Below, in pieces: positions 44,390-52,746 of a stretch of 64,000 bases of DNA (position 1 is its first letter; the number at the start of each line of letters is the position of its first letter). The notes beneath the pieces were generated by a model. The model did no database searches, had not been told where the DNA came from, and saw only the letters and a list, made by a program, of their open reading frames with translations. This stretch comes from Aurantiacibacter aquimixticola (GTDB lineage: Bacteria > Pseudomonadota > Alphaproteobacteria > Sphingomonadales > Sphingomonadaceae): the NCBI RefSeq assembly GCF_003605475.1, contig NZ_RAHX01000001.1, forward strand, positions 868,001 through 932,000. The letters run 5' to 3'. A program made the position numbers and the translations under genes.

Positions 44390-45523
44390 TCACTTCGATG
44401 CGGCGATTTGACGCAGTGTTTGCGCATATTGCCTGGCGATCGCCTCCACGCCAAAGTCTTCTGCACGCTCTTTGCCCGCGGCGGCAAGCCTTTCCAAGAC
44501 TGCACGATCGGCCAGCAAGCTGTCGATTGCGTGTGCGAGACCTGCACTGTCGCGAACCGGGACAAGCTTGCCGTTGACATCGGACGTGATAATTTCGGAG
44601 GGACCGTGCGGACAATCAGTCGCAACGACGGCGGTACCCATCGCCATCGCCTCGACGATTACATTAGCAAACCCTTCCCAGCGAGACGACAGCACGAAAA
44701 GATCGGCGGCGCGCATATGCGCAAGTACATCATTACGGAAGCCTAAAAACTCAATCCGATCCTCAAGCCCTTTAGATCGAACCAAATCGCGTAAACCGTT
44801 TTCATCCTCCCCGGTGCCGAGGACGCGCAATAGGGGCGTTGGCCGTGTCTCCAACATTTGCATCGCCGCGAACATTGTAGGATAGTCTTTCTGTTCGGTA
44901 AGCCTTCCAACAGCAATCAGCACGGCGCGATCATCAGGGCGATCCGGGCGGGTGTCCCTTACGCGCTCCATTTCTCGCGACATTGGCTTACCGCAATTGT
45001 GGATCACATGCAGGAGGTCAGCCGCGTCGGGCACATGACGCGCAATATCATCGGCCACGCCATGGGACAGGGCAATGATCCCATCGACCTTTGGCCAAAG
45101 ACGCGGAACAATTGCGCGTTGCGCCAGCGCGATCGGCGTGCGCCTAGCGAACACCTGAGTACCGAGCGCGTTCTGAATACTCAGCACGATCTTCGGCTTG
45201 TGGGAGGAATGGCGACAAGCGAGAATTGCGGGAATGGTCGTGAGCGTAAGCACCGGACAGACAATATCCGGCTTCAACTCGTCGATCACGCGAGCCAAAG
45301 GCTTGATCGCCGCAGCCAATTTGCGAACGGTCGAACCGCCATCGCCTTCGAATAAAACACGATGCTCGATACCTTCATCAAGCAGCGTCTCATAATCACC
45401 TTGACCACGGATCGTTACAAAAATTGGTTCGATAGTATTTTCGCGCAGCGCGCTCGCCATGCGCACGAAGTGCATTTCCGCGCCGCCGCCACCAAGCACA
45501 TTCAGGAAAAACAGGACACGCAT
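44390..45523 (-). CDS. Glycosyltransferase, GT4-like
   Basis: A 377-residue GT-B enzyme starting at the ATG at 45523 (MRVLFFLNVLGGGGAEMHF), whose Gly-rich N-terminus is typical of GT4 proteins; an ATG 42 bases upstream is less likely. The donor half has RAVLIAVGRLTEQKDYPTMF and SSRWEGFANVIVEAMAMGTA near residue 285. It is the first gene of a GT-wzy-GT minus-strand operon. Specificity is unknown. Confidence 0.91.
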   Translation of the reverse strand: MRVLFFLNVLGGGGAEMHFVRMASALRENTIEPIFVTIRGQGDYETLLDEGIEHRVLFEGDGGSTVRKLAAAIKPLARVIDELKPDIVCPVLTLTTIPAILACRHSSHKPKIVLSIQNALGTQVFARRTPIALAQRAIVPRLWPKVDGIIALSHGVADDIARHVPDAADLLHVIHNCGKPMSREMERVRDTRPDRPDDRAVLIAVGRLTEQKDYPTMFAAMQMLETRPTPLLRVLGTGEDENGLRDLVRSKGLEDRIEFLGFRNDVLAHMRAADLFVLSSRWEGFANVIVEAMAMGTAVVATDCPHGPSEIITSDVNGKLVPVRDSAGLAHAIDSLLADRAVLERLAAAGKERAEDFGVEAIARQYAQTLRQIAASK

Positions 45524-46030
45524 GGATATCTTACCTAGGCATCGCCAATTTCTGCTATCGCGCACTGCATTGTTTGCTCAGACATGAGCAGTGTGTCCGC
45601 GCATCCCTGGTCTCGCCGATCTTGCGATGAAAACGCTTTTCGCTTCACCGAGCATGTCGCCGCGCAACATAAGTGTCGAAGGACATTGATCAAACCCCGA
45701 TGGCCATACCGTCAATCATGACGCGCGCAACCCCTTCGTTAGACAAAGCGCCGTCCACATCGCCCGCGCACTCCCGAAATGGGTGGGCAAAAGACCCGAA
45801 ACCTCTCTCTAGACTGCGGTCCATGTGAGATCCGCACGGATCAGCATGAACGAGCAGGGAGTACGATATCCAGCCGCCAGCGTAATCCTTCGACCGGCTA
45901 TTTATCTCAGCAGGTCAAATGGGTATGAGCGCGCTGTCGGCCCTTGCCGGCTCCGGCCAATGGCCGGCTTCGCTAAATATCGATCGCGGGCCCAGCCTTG
46001 CGATTGCAACGCATCGAGCCTCCAAATCCC
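45524..46030. other. Divergent intergenic region of 507 bp
   Basis: This region separates the minus-strand GT-wzy-GT operon from the plus-strand murA-like operon and must hold promoters for both. Open frames here are short and overlap one another without good ribosome-binding sites. A partial G/C-rich inverted pair (GCCGGC at about 45938 and 45961) lies near the murA-like gene. I see no repeat or RNA that I can defend. Confidence 0.5.
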
Positions 46031-47332
46031 ATGTCCGATCAAATTCTTATCGCCGAAGACACCGATCACTTGAGTGTGACTATGGACGGTCGCCCTTGCA
46101 CCGGGCGCATTGAACTGGCGGGCGCAAAGAACAGCGCGCTTCGCCTGCTCGCGGCGACTTTGCTGACCAGTGAGCCGGTGCGGCTGACGAACTATCCGTC
46201 ACAGCTTCTCGACGCTAAAATCCATGTTGGCATGCTTGAGCGGCTCGGCAAAAGCCCGAGCCTTGAAGGTGAAGATGCAATTGTCATCACAGAGGCTAAA
46301 ACTCCCCCAGCTCAGCTTGAATGGCCAGGCCGGTCGATCCGCAACACGCTCTTGATCCTAGGCTGCCTGCTGACTCGTATGGGCGAAGGACGCGTACCGC
46401 TTCCCGGAGGCTGCAAGCTGGGCGAGCGCAAGTACGATATCCACGTCGGTATCTTCGAGAAGCTCGGCGCTCGCGTCTGGGAAGAAGGTGACGATCTATG
46501 CGCAAAGACCGATGAGAGGCTTGTGGGAGCCGATATCCACCTGCCGATCCGATCCACTGGCGCTACCGAGAATGCAATCCTGTGCGGGACGCTTGCCAAA
46601 GGCGTGACACGGGTATGGAATCCCCATGTCCGCCCGGAAATTCTCGATCTGGTGGGCATGCTGCGCTCGATGGGTGCGAAGATTGAGGTATTCGGGCAAG
46701 AACATATTCGTATCGATGGCGTTGAAACGCTAAGTGGGTGCGACCACCGCGTAATTCCCGACAATATGGAAGCAATCACGTGGCTGGTCGCCGCGGTAAT
46801 CACCGGCGGCGATGTCGAGATTGCGGACTTCCCCTACGCCGACCTGGAAGTCGTGCTCGCGCATCTGACAGCTGCTGGTGCTCGACTTTTCCGGAGCGAA
46901 AACTCTCTGATCGTGCGCGGAGGACGTCCCTACCCACTCGAAATCAGCACCGGCCCCCACCCGGGCATCAATTCGGACGTACAACCGATCCTTGCCGCTT
47001 GGGCAGCTGCGGCCCTTGGTGAATCGCGCATCGTCGATCTGCGCTTTCCAGGCCGTTATGCCTATGCAGCCGAGATGCAGAAGCTTGGTGTGCAATATGC
47101 GGTCGAAGGTGATTTGCTCACAATCAATGGTGCAGGCATCGCTTTGAAGGGAGGCCGAACGAAGGCTCTCGATCTGCGTGCGGGGGCAGCATTGGCTCTT
47201 TGTGGCCTGATCGCGAAAGGCACCACGACGATTGAAGACGCTTGGCAGATAGGCCGTGGGTACGTCAATTTTGGTCAAAAGCTGCGGTCTCTCGGTGTCG
47301 AAGTTGAACTCGGGCGTAGCGCGGCTTCATGA
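46031..47332 (+). CDS. MurA-like enolpyruvyl transferase (UDP-GlcNAc 1-carboxyvinyltransferase family) in the polysaccharide locus
   Basis: A 433-residue EPSP-synthase-fold enzyme. The MurA catalytic residues are visible: Lys in LAGAKNSALRLLAA, the loop cysteine in PGGCKLGERKYDIH (about residue 128), the Arg after it, Asp in VIPDNMEAITWLVA, and Arg in DLRAGAALALCG. GATENAILCG is also conserved. The reaction would add enolpyruvate from PEP to the 3-OH of UDP-GlcNAc or a related UDP-sugar. The ATG at 46031 is chosen over 45998. Its stop overlaps the murB-like start (ATGA). It is diverged (for example RSTGATEN instead of SVGATEN) and lies among polysaccharide genes, so it is probably a specialised paralogue. 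Confidence 0.88.
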   Translation: MSDQILIAEDTDHLSVTMDGRPCTGRIELAGAKNSALRLLAATLLTSEPVRLTNYPSQLLDAKIHVGMLERLGKSPSLEGEDAIVITEAKTPPAQLEWPGRSIRNTLLILGCLLTRMGEGRVPLPGGCKLGERKYDIHVGIFEKLGARVWEEGDDLCAKTDERLVGADIHLPIRSTGATENAILCGTLAKGVTRVWNPHVRPEILDLVGMLRSMGAKIEVFGQEHIRIDGVETLSGCDHRVIPDNMEAITWLVAAVITGGDVEIADFPYADLEVVLAHLTAAGARLFRSENSLIVRGGRPYPLEISTGPHPGINSDVQPILAAWAAAALGESRIVDLRFPGRYAYAAEMQKLGVQYAVEGDLLTINGAGIALKGGRTKALDLRAGAALALCGLIAKGTTTIEDAWQIGRGYVNFGQKLRSLGVEVELGRSAAS

Positions 47333-48321
47333 TAAGATTCGATGACGGTGTCATCAGGCAGGTCGAACGCATCTGCCCTTCAGGTGTGATGCGAAATTTT
47401 GATTTTGCGTCACGTTCGTGGTGGCGCATCGGCGGCACCGCGCCTCTGGCAGCGCGCCCGCGCACAAGAAGCGATATTGTAGCGCTGCGCAGATTTTCTC
47501 AAAATGTGGATCTACCCACACTTGTGATTGGCGAGATGAGCAACCTCCTGTTTGCCGACGAGCGCGTCGACGCGCTCGTTTTGCAGCTAGGCGCAGAATT
47601 CTCGCGACCAACGCTTGTGGACGCCACAACCGTCCGGATTGAAGCAGGGGCTTGGGTGCCCGGTGTAGCGCGGTTCCTGCAACAACACGGCATGTCCGGA
47701 CTCGAACATATCTGCGGAATCCCCGGCACGCTTGGCGGGCTTGTGATGATGAATGGTGGCAGCCTGCGCCGATCCATTGGTGAGCATGTGGTCACGGTTA
47801 CAAGCGTCGATGCAAATGGCGACACGATTGAGCGCACGCGCGATGAGTGCGATTTCGCTTATCGGCATTCCGTCTTCGCCGATCTCGATGAAGTCATCGT
47901 GGACGTGACGCTGCGCTTGGAAAAGGGCGACCCGGTTAGAATGCGACAGACGATGCGCGACATCCTCCGCTCTCGGAGGCTGAAATTTCCGCGAAAACTT
48001 CCAAATTGCGGATCGGTGTTCAAGAGCAATCCTGCATGCTACGCGGAATTCGGCCCTCCCGGTGCGATGATCGAGCGAGCCGGATGGAAAGGGATGATCC
48101 GTGGGGGGGCGCAGGTCTCGCCGCTGCACGCAAACTTCATCGTGAACCGCGGCGGCGCGCAGGCCGTCGACGTCCTTTCGCTGATTGGCGACATTCGTCA
48201 GTCGGTCCACGATCAAACCGGCCACCTGCTCGAGCCGGAGATACGCTATGTCGACAATGACGGTAAAGTGTGGACTGCCGACGAAGCGCACAGCCGTTTC
48301 ATTGCAAACGCATCAGGATGA
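47329..48321 (+). CDS. MurB-like enolpyruvyl-sugar reductase in the polysaccharide locus
   Basis: A 330-residue FAD enzyme of the MurB family. The N-terminal FAD domain has WWRIGGTAPLAARP and LEHICGIPGTLGGLVMMNGG. The catalytic part has FAYRHSVFAD (Tyr/Arg), NCGSVFKSNP with the proton-donating serine, and LEPEIRYV with the C-terminal glutamate. The usual GxGSN FAD loop reads GEMSN, a mild deviation. It would reduce the enolpyruvyl group to a lactyl ether with NADPH. It overlaps the murA-like gene before it and the glycosyltransferase after it (ATGA at both junctions). Confidence 0.88.
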   Translation: MIRFDDGVIRQVERICPSGVMRNFDFASRSWWRIGGTAPLAARPRTRSDIVALRRFSQNVDLPTLVIGEMSNLLFADERVDALVLQLGAEFSRPTLVDATTVRIEAGAWVPGVARFLQQHGMSGLEHICGIPGTLGGLVMMNGGSLRRSIGEHVVTVTSVDANGDTIERTRDECDFAYRHSVFADLDEVIVDVTLRLEKGDPVRMRQTMRDILRSRRLKFPRKLPNCGSVFKSNPACYAEFGPPGAMIERAGWKGMIRGGAQVSPLHANFIVNRGGAQAVDVLSLIGDIRQSVHDQTGHLLEPEIRYVDNDGKVWTADEAHSRFIANASG

Positions 48322-49439
48322 CGCAGCACGATAGACCAAAAACCGCAATCGTGGTGGCAACTGAAAGTTTGTCGGGCGCACAAAATCGCGCAATTAAGAT
48401 CTACCGCGCTCTGAAGAACGACGGTTATCCTGTCGAACTCTGGCTGAACCCTGCGCTAAAGCGGCTAATAGCCGCCGATTATCCAGCCGAGGCCGACGAT
48501 GCGATTGAATATCGTGCGGGCGGACCGATCCATCGGCTGCTCCGGCCATTACAGCGGTCCAAACGGCTGTGGGCGATGCTCGAAAACTCGGGCCTGCCTG
48601 CGCTTGTCGGTGAACCGAGGTTCGAACGTCTCGCCACGCAACGCGGCATTGAGCTCGCCCATATTTTTCTCGATTTACAAATCGGCCACGTGCGCAATCT
48701 GCCCACGATCTTTGAACTCACTAGTCCCGACATCGCAGACACGATGGGAAGCCAACCGCTTGCTCGCCGCCGTTCGCACACACTCTATCATGCCGTAAGC
48801 CCAAGCGTCGCCAGGCGCTTTTCGGCACTCAGTCCAAACACGTCAATGGTTGAAGCAAACGGCCCATTCTTTTCACGTCGTGTCGAGCCGATCACAGTCA
48901 TCAAGGAAAACACGGTGGTGTTCGCGCACCGCTTCATTCCGAGAAAGAACGCCGTTCTCTTCGCGCGAGTTGCACGGCGTTTCGTCGACAGGCGTCCGGA
49001 CTGGCGCGTGCAGATCCTCGGACGGGGTAGCATGGAGGAGGAAGTCCGCTCCGCTATTAAGGGTGTCGCTGATAAAGTCGAAGTGGCTTTTACTTCAGAT
49101 CTGGCAGCCGCCTTGTCGCAAAGCCGCGTTTTCGTGAGTCTGATACAGCCGGACAATTACCCATCGCAATCAGTCCTGGAAGCGATGTCGCTTGGCAACG
49201 CACTGCTGCTGTCTGACACTGGCGATAGTGTTTCGAAGTTTCTCGGCGGAAATGGTGTGGCGACCGATCTGAATGAGGATGCCATCCTGCACAATCTGCT
49301 CGAACTGGTTTCCGACGAGGCCGAGCTTGACCGAATGGCGGATCGCTCACGCGAATTGGTCGACGAGCGGTTTTCAGCGCGCGCCTATCTAGACCATCTC
49401 AGATCGCTTTACGCTACAACGGTGGAAATTGGCAGCTGA
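48318..49439 (+). CDS. Glycosyltransferase, GT4-like, coupled to the murA/murB-like pair
   Basis: A 373-residue GT-B enzyme. The N-terminus [20 protein letters not shown] is the Gly/Ala-rich acceptor loop. The donor half has [19 protein letters not shown] near residue 200 and [20 protein letters not shown] near 290, the GT4-type Glu motif. The ATG at 48318 overlaps the murB-like stop, giving a tightly coupled three-gene unit, so it is the best candidate to transfer the sugar that the pair makes. Specificity is inferred from position only. Confidence 0.88.
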   Translation: MTQHDRPKTAIVVATESLSGAQNRAIKIYRALKNDGYPVELWLNPALKRLIAADYPAEADDAIEYRAGGPIHRLLRPLQRSKRLWAMLENSGLPALVGEPRFERLATQRGIELAHIFLDLQIGHVRNLPTIFELTSPDIADTMGSQPLARRRSHTLYHAVSPSVARRFSALSPNTSMVEANGPFFSRRVEPITVIKENTVVFAHRFIPRKNAVLFARVARRFVDRRPDWRVQILGRGSMEEEVRSAIKGVADKVEVAFTSDLAAALSQSRVFVSLIQPDNYPSQSVLEAMSLGNALLLSDTGDSVSKFLGGNGVATDLNEDAILHNLLELVSDEAELDRMADRSRELVDERFSARAYLDHLRSLYATTVEIGS

Positions 49440-49518
49440 CACTCGGTTGCACCCGCGCGCCGGTCCGCTTAAGCAACGTCGCTTTCAACTTAGCGCTTAT
49501 TCTCAAGAGAGTTCATTC

Positions 49519-50493
49519 ATGCCGAGCATCACTGGCAATAAATTCGGCCGCCGGCGCATATTGGTGACCGGTGGCGCGGGGTTTCTCGGCTCGCATCTAA
49601 TCGATCGCTTGCTCAAGCGCGGTGATGAAGTGCTCTGCGTCGATAATCTCTTCACCGGCAACAAGGCCAATATCGACCATCTAGCGAACGAGCCTCGTTT
49701 CGAATTCATGCGCCACGACATCTGCTTCCCGCTTTATGTGGAGGTGGATGAGATCTGGAACTTGGCCTGCCCTGCCTCGCCTATCCATTATCAGCACGAT
49801 CCAGTGCAGACGACCAAAACAAGTGTGCACGGCGCTATCAATATGCTCGGCTTGGCTAAGCGGCTCGATTGTCGGATTTTCCAGGCCTCGACGAGCGAAG
49901 TTTACGGCGATCCTGCGGTGCATCCACAAACCGAGTCATATTGGGGAAACGTCAATCCGATTGGCATCCGAAGCTGTTACGACGAGGGCAAACGATGCGC
50001 AGAAACACTGTTTTTCGATTATCATCGCCAGCATGATCTCGACATCAAAGTGGCGCGAATTTTCAACACCTATGGCCCGCGGATGCACCCCGCCGATGGG
50101 CGCGTCGTTTCGAACTTCATCATGCAGGCGCTCGCTGGTGAACCGATCACCGTATATGGTAAGGGCGAACAAACGCGCAGTTTCTGTTATGCCGACGACC
50201 TGATCGATGGCTGGCTCAAGTTTATGGACACCGAAAAGGGATTCACCGGCCCGGTTAATATCGGCAATCCGCACGAGTTTACCATTCGTGAACTTGCTGA
50301 GAAAATCATCACAATGACTGGTTCCTCATCAGCGCTCGAATTCAAGCCGCTTCCGCAGGACGATCCAATCCAACGCAAGCCCGATATATCGCTGGCGATT
50401 GAAAAGCTCGATTGGCAGCCGTGTATCGAGCTCGACGAGGGGCTGGAAAAAACCATTTCCTATTTCAAAACTGTAACCCAATTATCCCCTTAA
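49519..50493 (+). CDS. uxs: UDP-glucuronate decarboxylase (UDP-xylose synthase), 3' end altered by a transposon
   Basis: A 324-residue [23 protein letters not shown] is the NAD motif, [20 protein letters not shown] is the signature of UDP-xylose synthases, and the active site is [14 protein letters not shown] with [11 protein letters not shown]. It decarboxylates UDP-GlcA to UDP-xylose. The last codons lie inside the transposable element at 50477: the protein now ends KTV-TQLSP. Rejoining the flanks over one copy of the 8-bp duplication gives KTV-MS and a stop at 52728-52730, so the insertion only changed the tail. Start ATG at 49519. Confidence 0.92.
   Translation: MPSITGNKFGRRRILVTGGAGFLGSHLIDRLLKRGDEVLCVDNLFTGNKANIDHLANEPRFEFMRHDICFPLYVEVDEIWNLACPASPIHYQHDPVQTTKTSVHGAINMLGLAKRLDCRIFQASTSEVYGDPAVHPQTESYWGNVNPIGIRSCYDEGKRCAETLFFDYHRQHDLDIKVARIFNTYGPRMHPADGRVVSNFIMQALAGEPITVYGKGEQTRSFCYADDLIDGWLKFMDTEKGFTGPVNIGNPHEFTIRELAEKIITMTGSSSALEFKPLPQDDPIQRKPDISLAIEKLDWQPCIELDEGLEKTISYFKTVTQLSP
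50469..50476. repeat. Target-site duplication, left copy
   Basis: AACTGTAA lies immediately outside the left inverted repeat and is repeated exactly at 52715-52722 outside the right one. An 8-bp duplication is the usual footprint of IS1595-family insertion. Confidence 0.88.
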
Positions 50494-50501
50494 CGCATGT
50501 G
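50477..50501 (+). repeat. Left terminal inverted repeat
   Basis: The left end reads CCC, two variable bases, TTATCCCCTT, two variable bases, CGCATGTG. It is the inverted counterpart of 52690-52714 with mismatches only at positions 4, 5, 16 and 17. It contains the present stop codon of the UDP-xylose synthase gene. Confidence 0.87.
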
Positions 50502-50623
50502 ACCTAAAGCTCAGAGTGTTCGCCCCTCGTTCCGGTCACACGGCATCACTTTCCACAGTCAATTTCATCTCGCCCCACTTTTCGGTTGTGACACCTCATG
50601 AATGGGTCTACCGAGGTGAAGCT

Positions 50624-51427
50624 ATGACTGATTCCACCCCTTCGACCTTTAGCTTGTCGGCCAGCGAAATTTCGCATTGGCGGGAGGAGTGCGCCGAGAT
50701 TGATCGCAAGATTGAGCAGCTTCGCAAGAAGAAGGGCGACATAGAGGAGCGGCTTTCGGCTGCGCAGTTGCTGGCTCCTTCGCTTTTCGTGGCCTCAGAA
50801 CCTGAGAAGGGCAAGGGACGCGGGCAGGCTAAGATGCGCAAGGGCCTTATGACTTGGCCCCATATTATCGAAGAGGCCGTGAGGAATTCAGAAACCGGTC
50901 TTCGGCAGCGCGACTTGCTCGAAAGCATCCGTAGTGGTCGGCACGGAAAGCGTCTGACTGAAAGTGAATCCGCCTACTATAATGCGATCCAGAAGGTGCT
51001 GAAGCGCAAGATCGTCATCAAGAGAGGTGAATGGCTTTTCACACCTGCGCAGCACGATGAATACCTGAGAAAGGTTGACGCTGGCGAGGTCAAGGATGTG
51101 GCCGAAGTCGAAGAATACGGCTCGCCAAGTGCAGCCGAGGCTGTGCGATTTGTGACCGCATCGCCCGGTAGGAAGTCAATCGATGTAATCAAGCATATCT
51201 GGGCAACACAGGACGCCGACAAAAAGCAGCGCCAAAGCAAGACGAGCCTCTACAACGTGCTCGCACGTTTGGTTGAGCAGCAAAAGTTGTCGAAAGATGA
51301 TGAGGGGCTTTTTTACCCCTTCAACGAGAATGAGGCCCCGTCGGACGAACCGACCGGGGCCTCAGAAACCGGGGAAGTTGCAGCTTCCTCATCCGATACT
51401 TCACCGCTCTTTCGAGTGGTGAAGTGA
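50624..51427 (+). CDS. Element-borne protein with predicted winged-helix repeats, unknown function
   Basis: A 267-residue acidic-tailed protein. Residues 10-45 are a coiled coil (EISHWREECAEIDRKIEQLR). Two helical segments of winged-helix appearance follow: LMTWPHIIEEAVRNSETGLR with KVLKRKIVIKRGEWLF, and KSIDVIKHIWATQDADKKQR with VLARLVEQQKLSKDDEGLFY. The C-terminal 40 residues are Glu/Ser-rich and low in complexity. The ATG at 50624 follows GAGGTGAAGC. It lies wholly within the transposable element, upstream of the other passengers. A role in regulating transposition or the target is possible but unproven. Confidence 0.72.
   Translation: MTDSTPSTFSLSASEISHWREECAEIDRKIEQLRKKKGDIEERLSAAQLLAPSLFVASEPEKGKGRGQAKMRKGLMTWPHIIEEAVRNSETGLRQRDLLESIRSGRHGKRLTESESAYYNAIQKVLKRKIVIKRGEWLFTPAQHDEYLRKVDAGEVKDVAEVEEYGSPSAAEAVRFVTASPGRKSIDVIKHIWATQDADKKQRQSKTSLYNVLARLVEQQKLSKDDEGLFYPFNENEAPSDEPTGASETGEVAASSSDTSPLFRVVK
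51332..51363 (+). repeat. Perfect-armed inverted repeat within the passenger gene
   Basis: GAGGCCCCGTCGG and CCGACCGGGGCCTC pair, with one bulged C, around an ACGAA loop inside the coding sequence near its 3' end. No T-run follows. It may act as a folded mRNA element or be a transposon-internal site. Confidence 0.65.
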
Positions 51428-51489
51428 ACCTTGCTCTACCCGAGCAGCCGACCGGGGGCGGTTCAGTCCCCCGGAGAAGGGACCAGGCA

Positions 51490-51552
51490 ATGCTAACTAC
51501 AGGTTTGATCGCACTGGGGGCCATGGCCCTAATCGCGATCCTGTTAATATAG
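51490..51552 (+). CDS. 20-residue hydrophobic peptide ORF inside the element
   Basis: A very short frame (MLTTGLIALG followed by AMALIAILLI) preceded by GGAGAAGGGACCAGGCA, a strong ribosome-binding sequence at reasonable spacing. It would form a single membrane-spanning helix. A 10-bp hairpin follows its stop. Such small hydrophobic peptides can be toxins or leader peptides, but nothing here proves expression. Confidence 0.4.
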   Translation: MLTTGLIALGAMALIAILLI

Positions 51553-51562
51553 CGTTGTCGGC

Positions 51563-51588
51563 CACGGCGGGGTTTGGGCCCCGCCGTG
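51563..51588 (+). terminator. Strong hairpin after the small peptide ORF
   Basis: CACGGCGGGG (51563-51572) pairs perfectly with CCCCGCCGTG (51579-51588) around TTTGGG. There is no T-run after it, so it may be an RNA-stability or attenuator-like structure rather than a classical terminator. It separates the passenger genes from the 63-residue gene. Confidence 0.55.
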
Positions 51589-51635
51589 CGTCGTCACATA
51601 GCATTGACAATAAATCTCGTCTATAGGGAAGAGCG

Positions 51636-51827
51636 ATGACCAAGCTTTCTCTAGCGGACGCGCTCGCGTCCAACCGATTAGACGAGTTCGTTGCACAAGC
51701 CGAGGCCGATGGCGTCGGTCCCGCCGATCGCGCTCAATTCGAAGTCCTAGTAGGGACGCTCACAGCGCCCCAACCAGAAGGTCAAACATCCCGTTCACGC
51801 GGTGGCGGTTCGAAGCGCGGAAAGTGA
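51636..51827 (+). CDS. 63-residue protein overlapping the transposase gene antisense
   Basis: A small hydrophilic protein (MTKLSLADALASNRLDEFVA at its N-terminus) with a predicted acidic helix and a Gly/Arg/Lys-rich tail (SRSRGGGSKRGK). The ATG at 51636 follows GGGAAGAGCG. Its last 68 bases overlap the 3' end of the transposase gene on the other strand. It lies inside the transposable element. The function is unknown; an association with regulation of transposase translation is only a guess. Confidence 0.6.
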   Translation: MTKLSLADALASNRLDEFVAQAEADGVGPADRAQFEVLVGTLTAPQPEGQTSRSRGGGSKRGK

Positions 51828-52671
51828 ATTCGTCCAGATAGCGCTGCATGTGCTTTCCGCTGATCTGCACGTGCGTTGACCGCACCGAAGCCTTGAACAG
51901 CTTCCAGAAGCCCTCAACCGTGTTGACGTGGAAGTTCTCGCCACGCTGATAGTCATACCACACATATTCCTTGCGACCGTGCTTCACAGCGCCGTGCGAG
52001 TAGCCATCGAAGGTCAGTAAATTGTAGCTGTAGAGTTCGTCCGTCGAGACGGTAGCGCCCGCCTCCACGTTTTGCAGCACCACATCGCGCAGCGTGTTTT
52101 TCTTCACATCGGGAATGACTACAGCGCGCATACGGCCTTCGCGCTCCGCAAGGCCCATGACAATCGTTTTGCCGGGAGCGCCGCGACCGCGCTTGCCATC
52201 AGAGCGGCGACCGCCGACGTAGGCCTCGTCCAGCTCGATGTGGCCAGTCAGGAGCGCGTCAAAGCCCTGCGCCTTGCTCATAAGATCGCGGATTTGCTGG
52301 CCGATGCGATAGGCAGTCTTATAGGTCACGCCAAGCTGGCGTTGCAGTTCCTTGCCGCTCACACCGTGGCGCGTCGTGCAGAACAGATAGATTGCATAGA
52401 ACCACGAAACGAGCGGTGTGCGAGTGTTCTCTAGGATGGTGCCAGCGGTGGGGTTCACATGGTGGCCGCAAGAAGCGCAAACGTAGGTGCGGCGCTTTTG
52501 CAGCTTGTGGAACGTGCTTTCGACGGTGCCGCATTTCGGGCAGTCAAAGCGGGTGCCGCCGAAACGAACGGCCATGATGTGCTCAAGGCAAGCGTCTTCA
52601 TCGGGGAAGCGCTGGAAGAACTCGCGGACACTGAAATCAGGGGAGGCAGATGGGCTTTTCGTCATGACCAT
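51760..52671 (-). CDS. IS1595-family (ISXO2-like) transposase
   Basis: A 303-residue transposase. An N-terminal zinc ribbon has CPKCG and CASCG. The DDE-type catalytic core has HIELDEAYVGGRRSDGKRGR, VSTDELYSYN, and HVNTVEGFWKLFKASVR, supplying the Asp, Asp and Asn/Glu residues of the IS1595 group. It encodes cut-and-paste or copying movement of the surrounding element. The start at 52671 (ATG) is likely; 52665 and 52683 are alternatives. It appears complete and potentially active. Confidence 0.93.
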   Translation of the reverse strand: MVMTKSPSASPDFSVREFFQRFPDEDACLEHIMAVRFGGTRFDCPKCGTVESTFHKLQKRRTYVCASCGHHVNPTAGTILENTRTPLVSWFYAIYLFCTTRHGVSGKELQRQLGVTYKTAYRIGQQIRDLMSKAQGFDALLTGHIELDEAYVGGRRSDGKRGRGAPGKTIVMGLAEREGRMRAVVIPDVKKNTLRDVVLQNVEAGATVSTDELYSYNLLTFDGYSHGAVKHGRKEYVWYDYQRGENFHVNTVEGFWKLFKASVRSTHVQISGKHMQRYLDEFTFRASNRHRVNGMFDLLVGAL

Positions 52672-52689
52672 TATATAGCGCACTCACCA

Positions 52690-52714
52690 CACATGCGCCA
52701 AGGGGATAAACGGG
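52690..52714 (-). repeat. Right terminal inverted repeat
   Basis: Inverted counterpart of 50477-50501. Read on the minus strand it is CCC, two variable bases, TTATCCCCTT, two variable bases, CGCATGTG. It lies just upstream of the transposase start. Confidence 0.87.
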
Positions 52715-52722
52715 AACTGTAA
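52715..52722. repeat. Target-site duplication, right copy
   Basis: AACTGTAA, identical to the copy at 50469-50476. It is followed by TGAGTTAA, which restores the original end of the UDP-xylose synthase frame when the element is removed. Confidence 0.88.
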
Positions 52723-52746
52723 TGAGTTAACGCTGCCAATCGAGCT

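Larger units (their letters stand above)
50477..52714. mobile_element. IS1595-type transposable element with accessory genes (2,238 bp)
   Basis: The element is bounded by 25-bp imperfect inverted repeats that match at 21 positions and by a perfect 8-bp direct repeat outside them. It encodes an ISXO2/IS1595-like transposase on the minus strand (51760-52671). On the plus strand it has three further frames: a 267-residue putative DNA-binding protein, a 20-residue hydrophobic peptide and a 63-residue protein. IS1595 elements are known to carry passenger genes, but I do not recognise this set. It interrupts the junction between the UDP-xylose synthase and methyltransferase genes. Confidence 0.88.

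Noticed and set aside
45825..46073. An 82-codon plus-strand frame upstream of the murA-like gene
   Set aside because: It overlaps the murA-like start, has no ribosome-binding site and an unbalanced composition.
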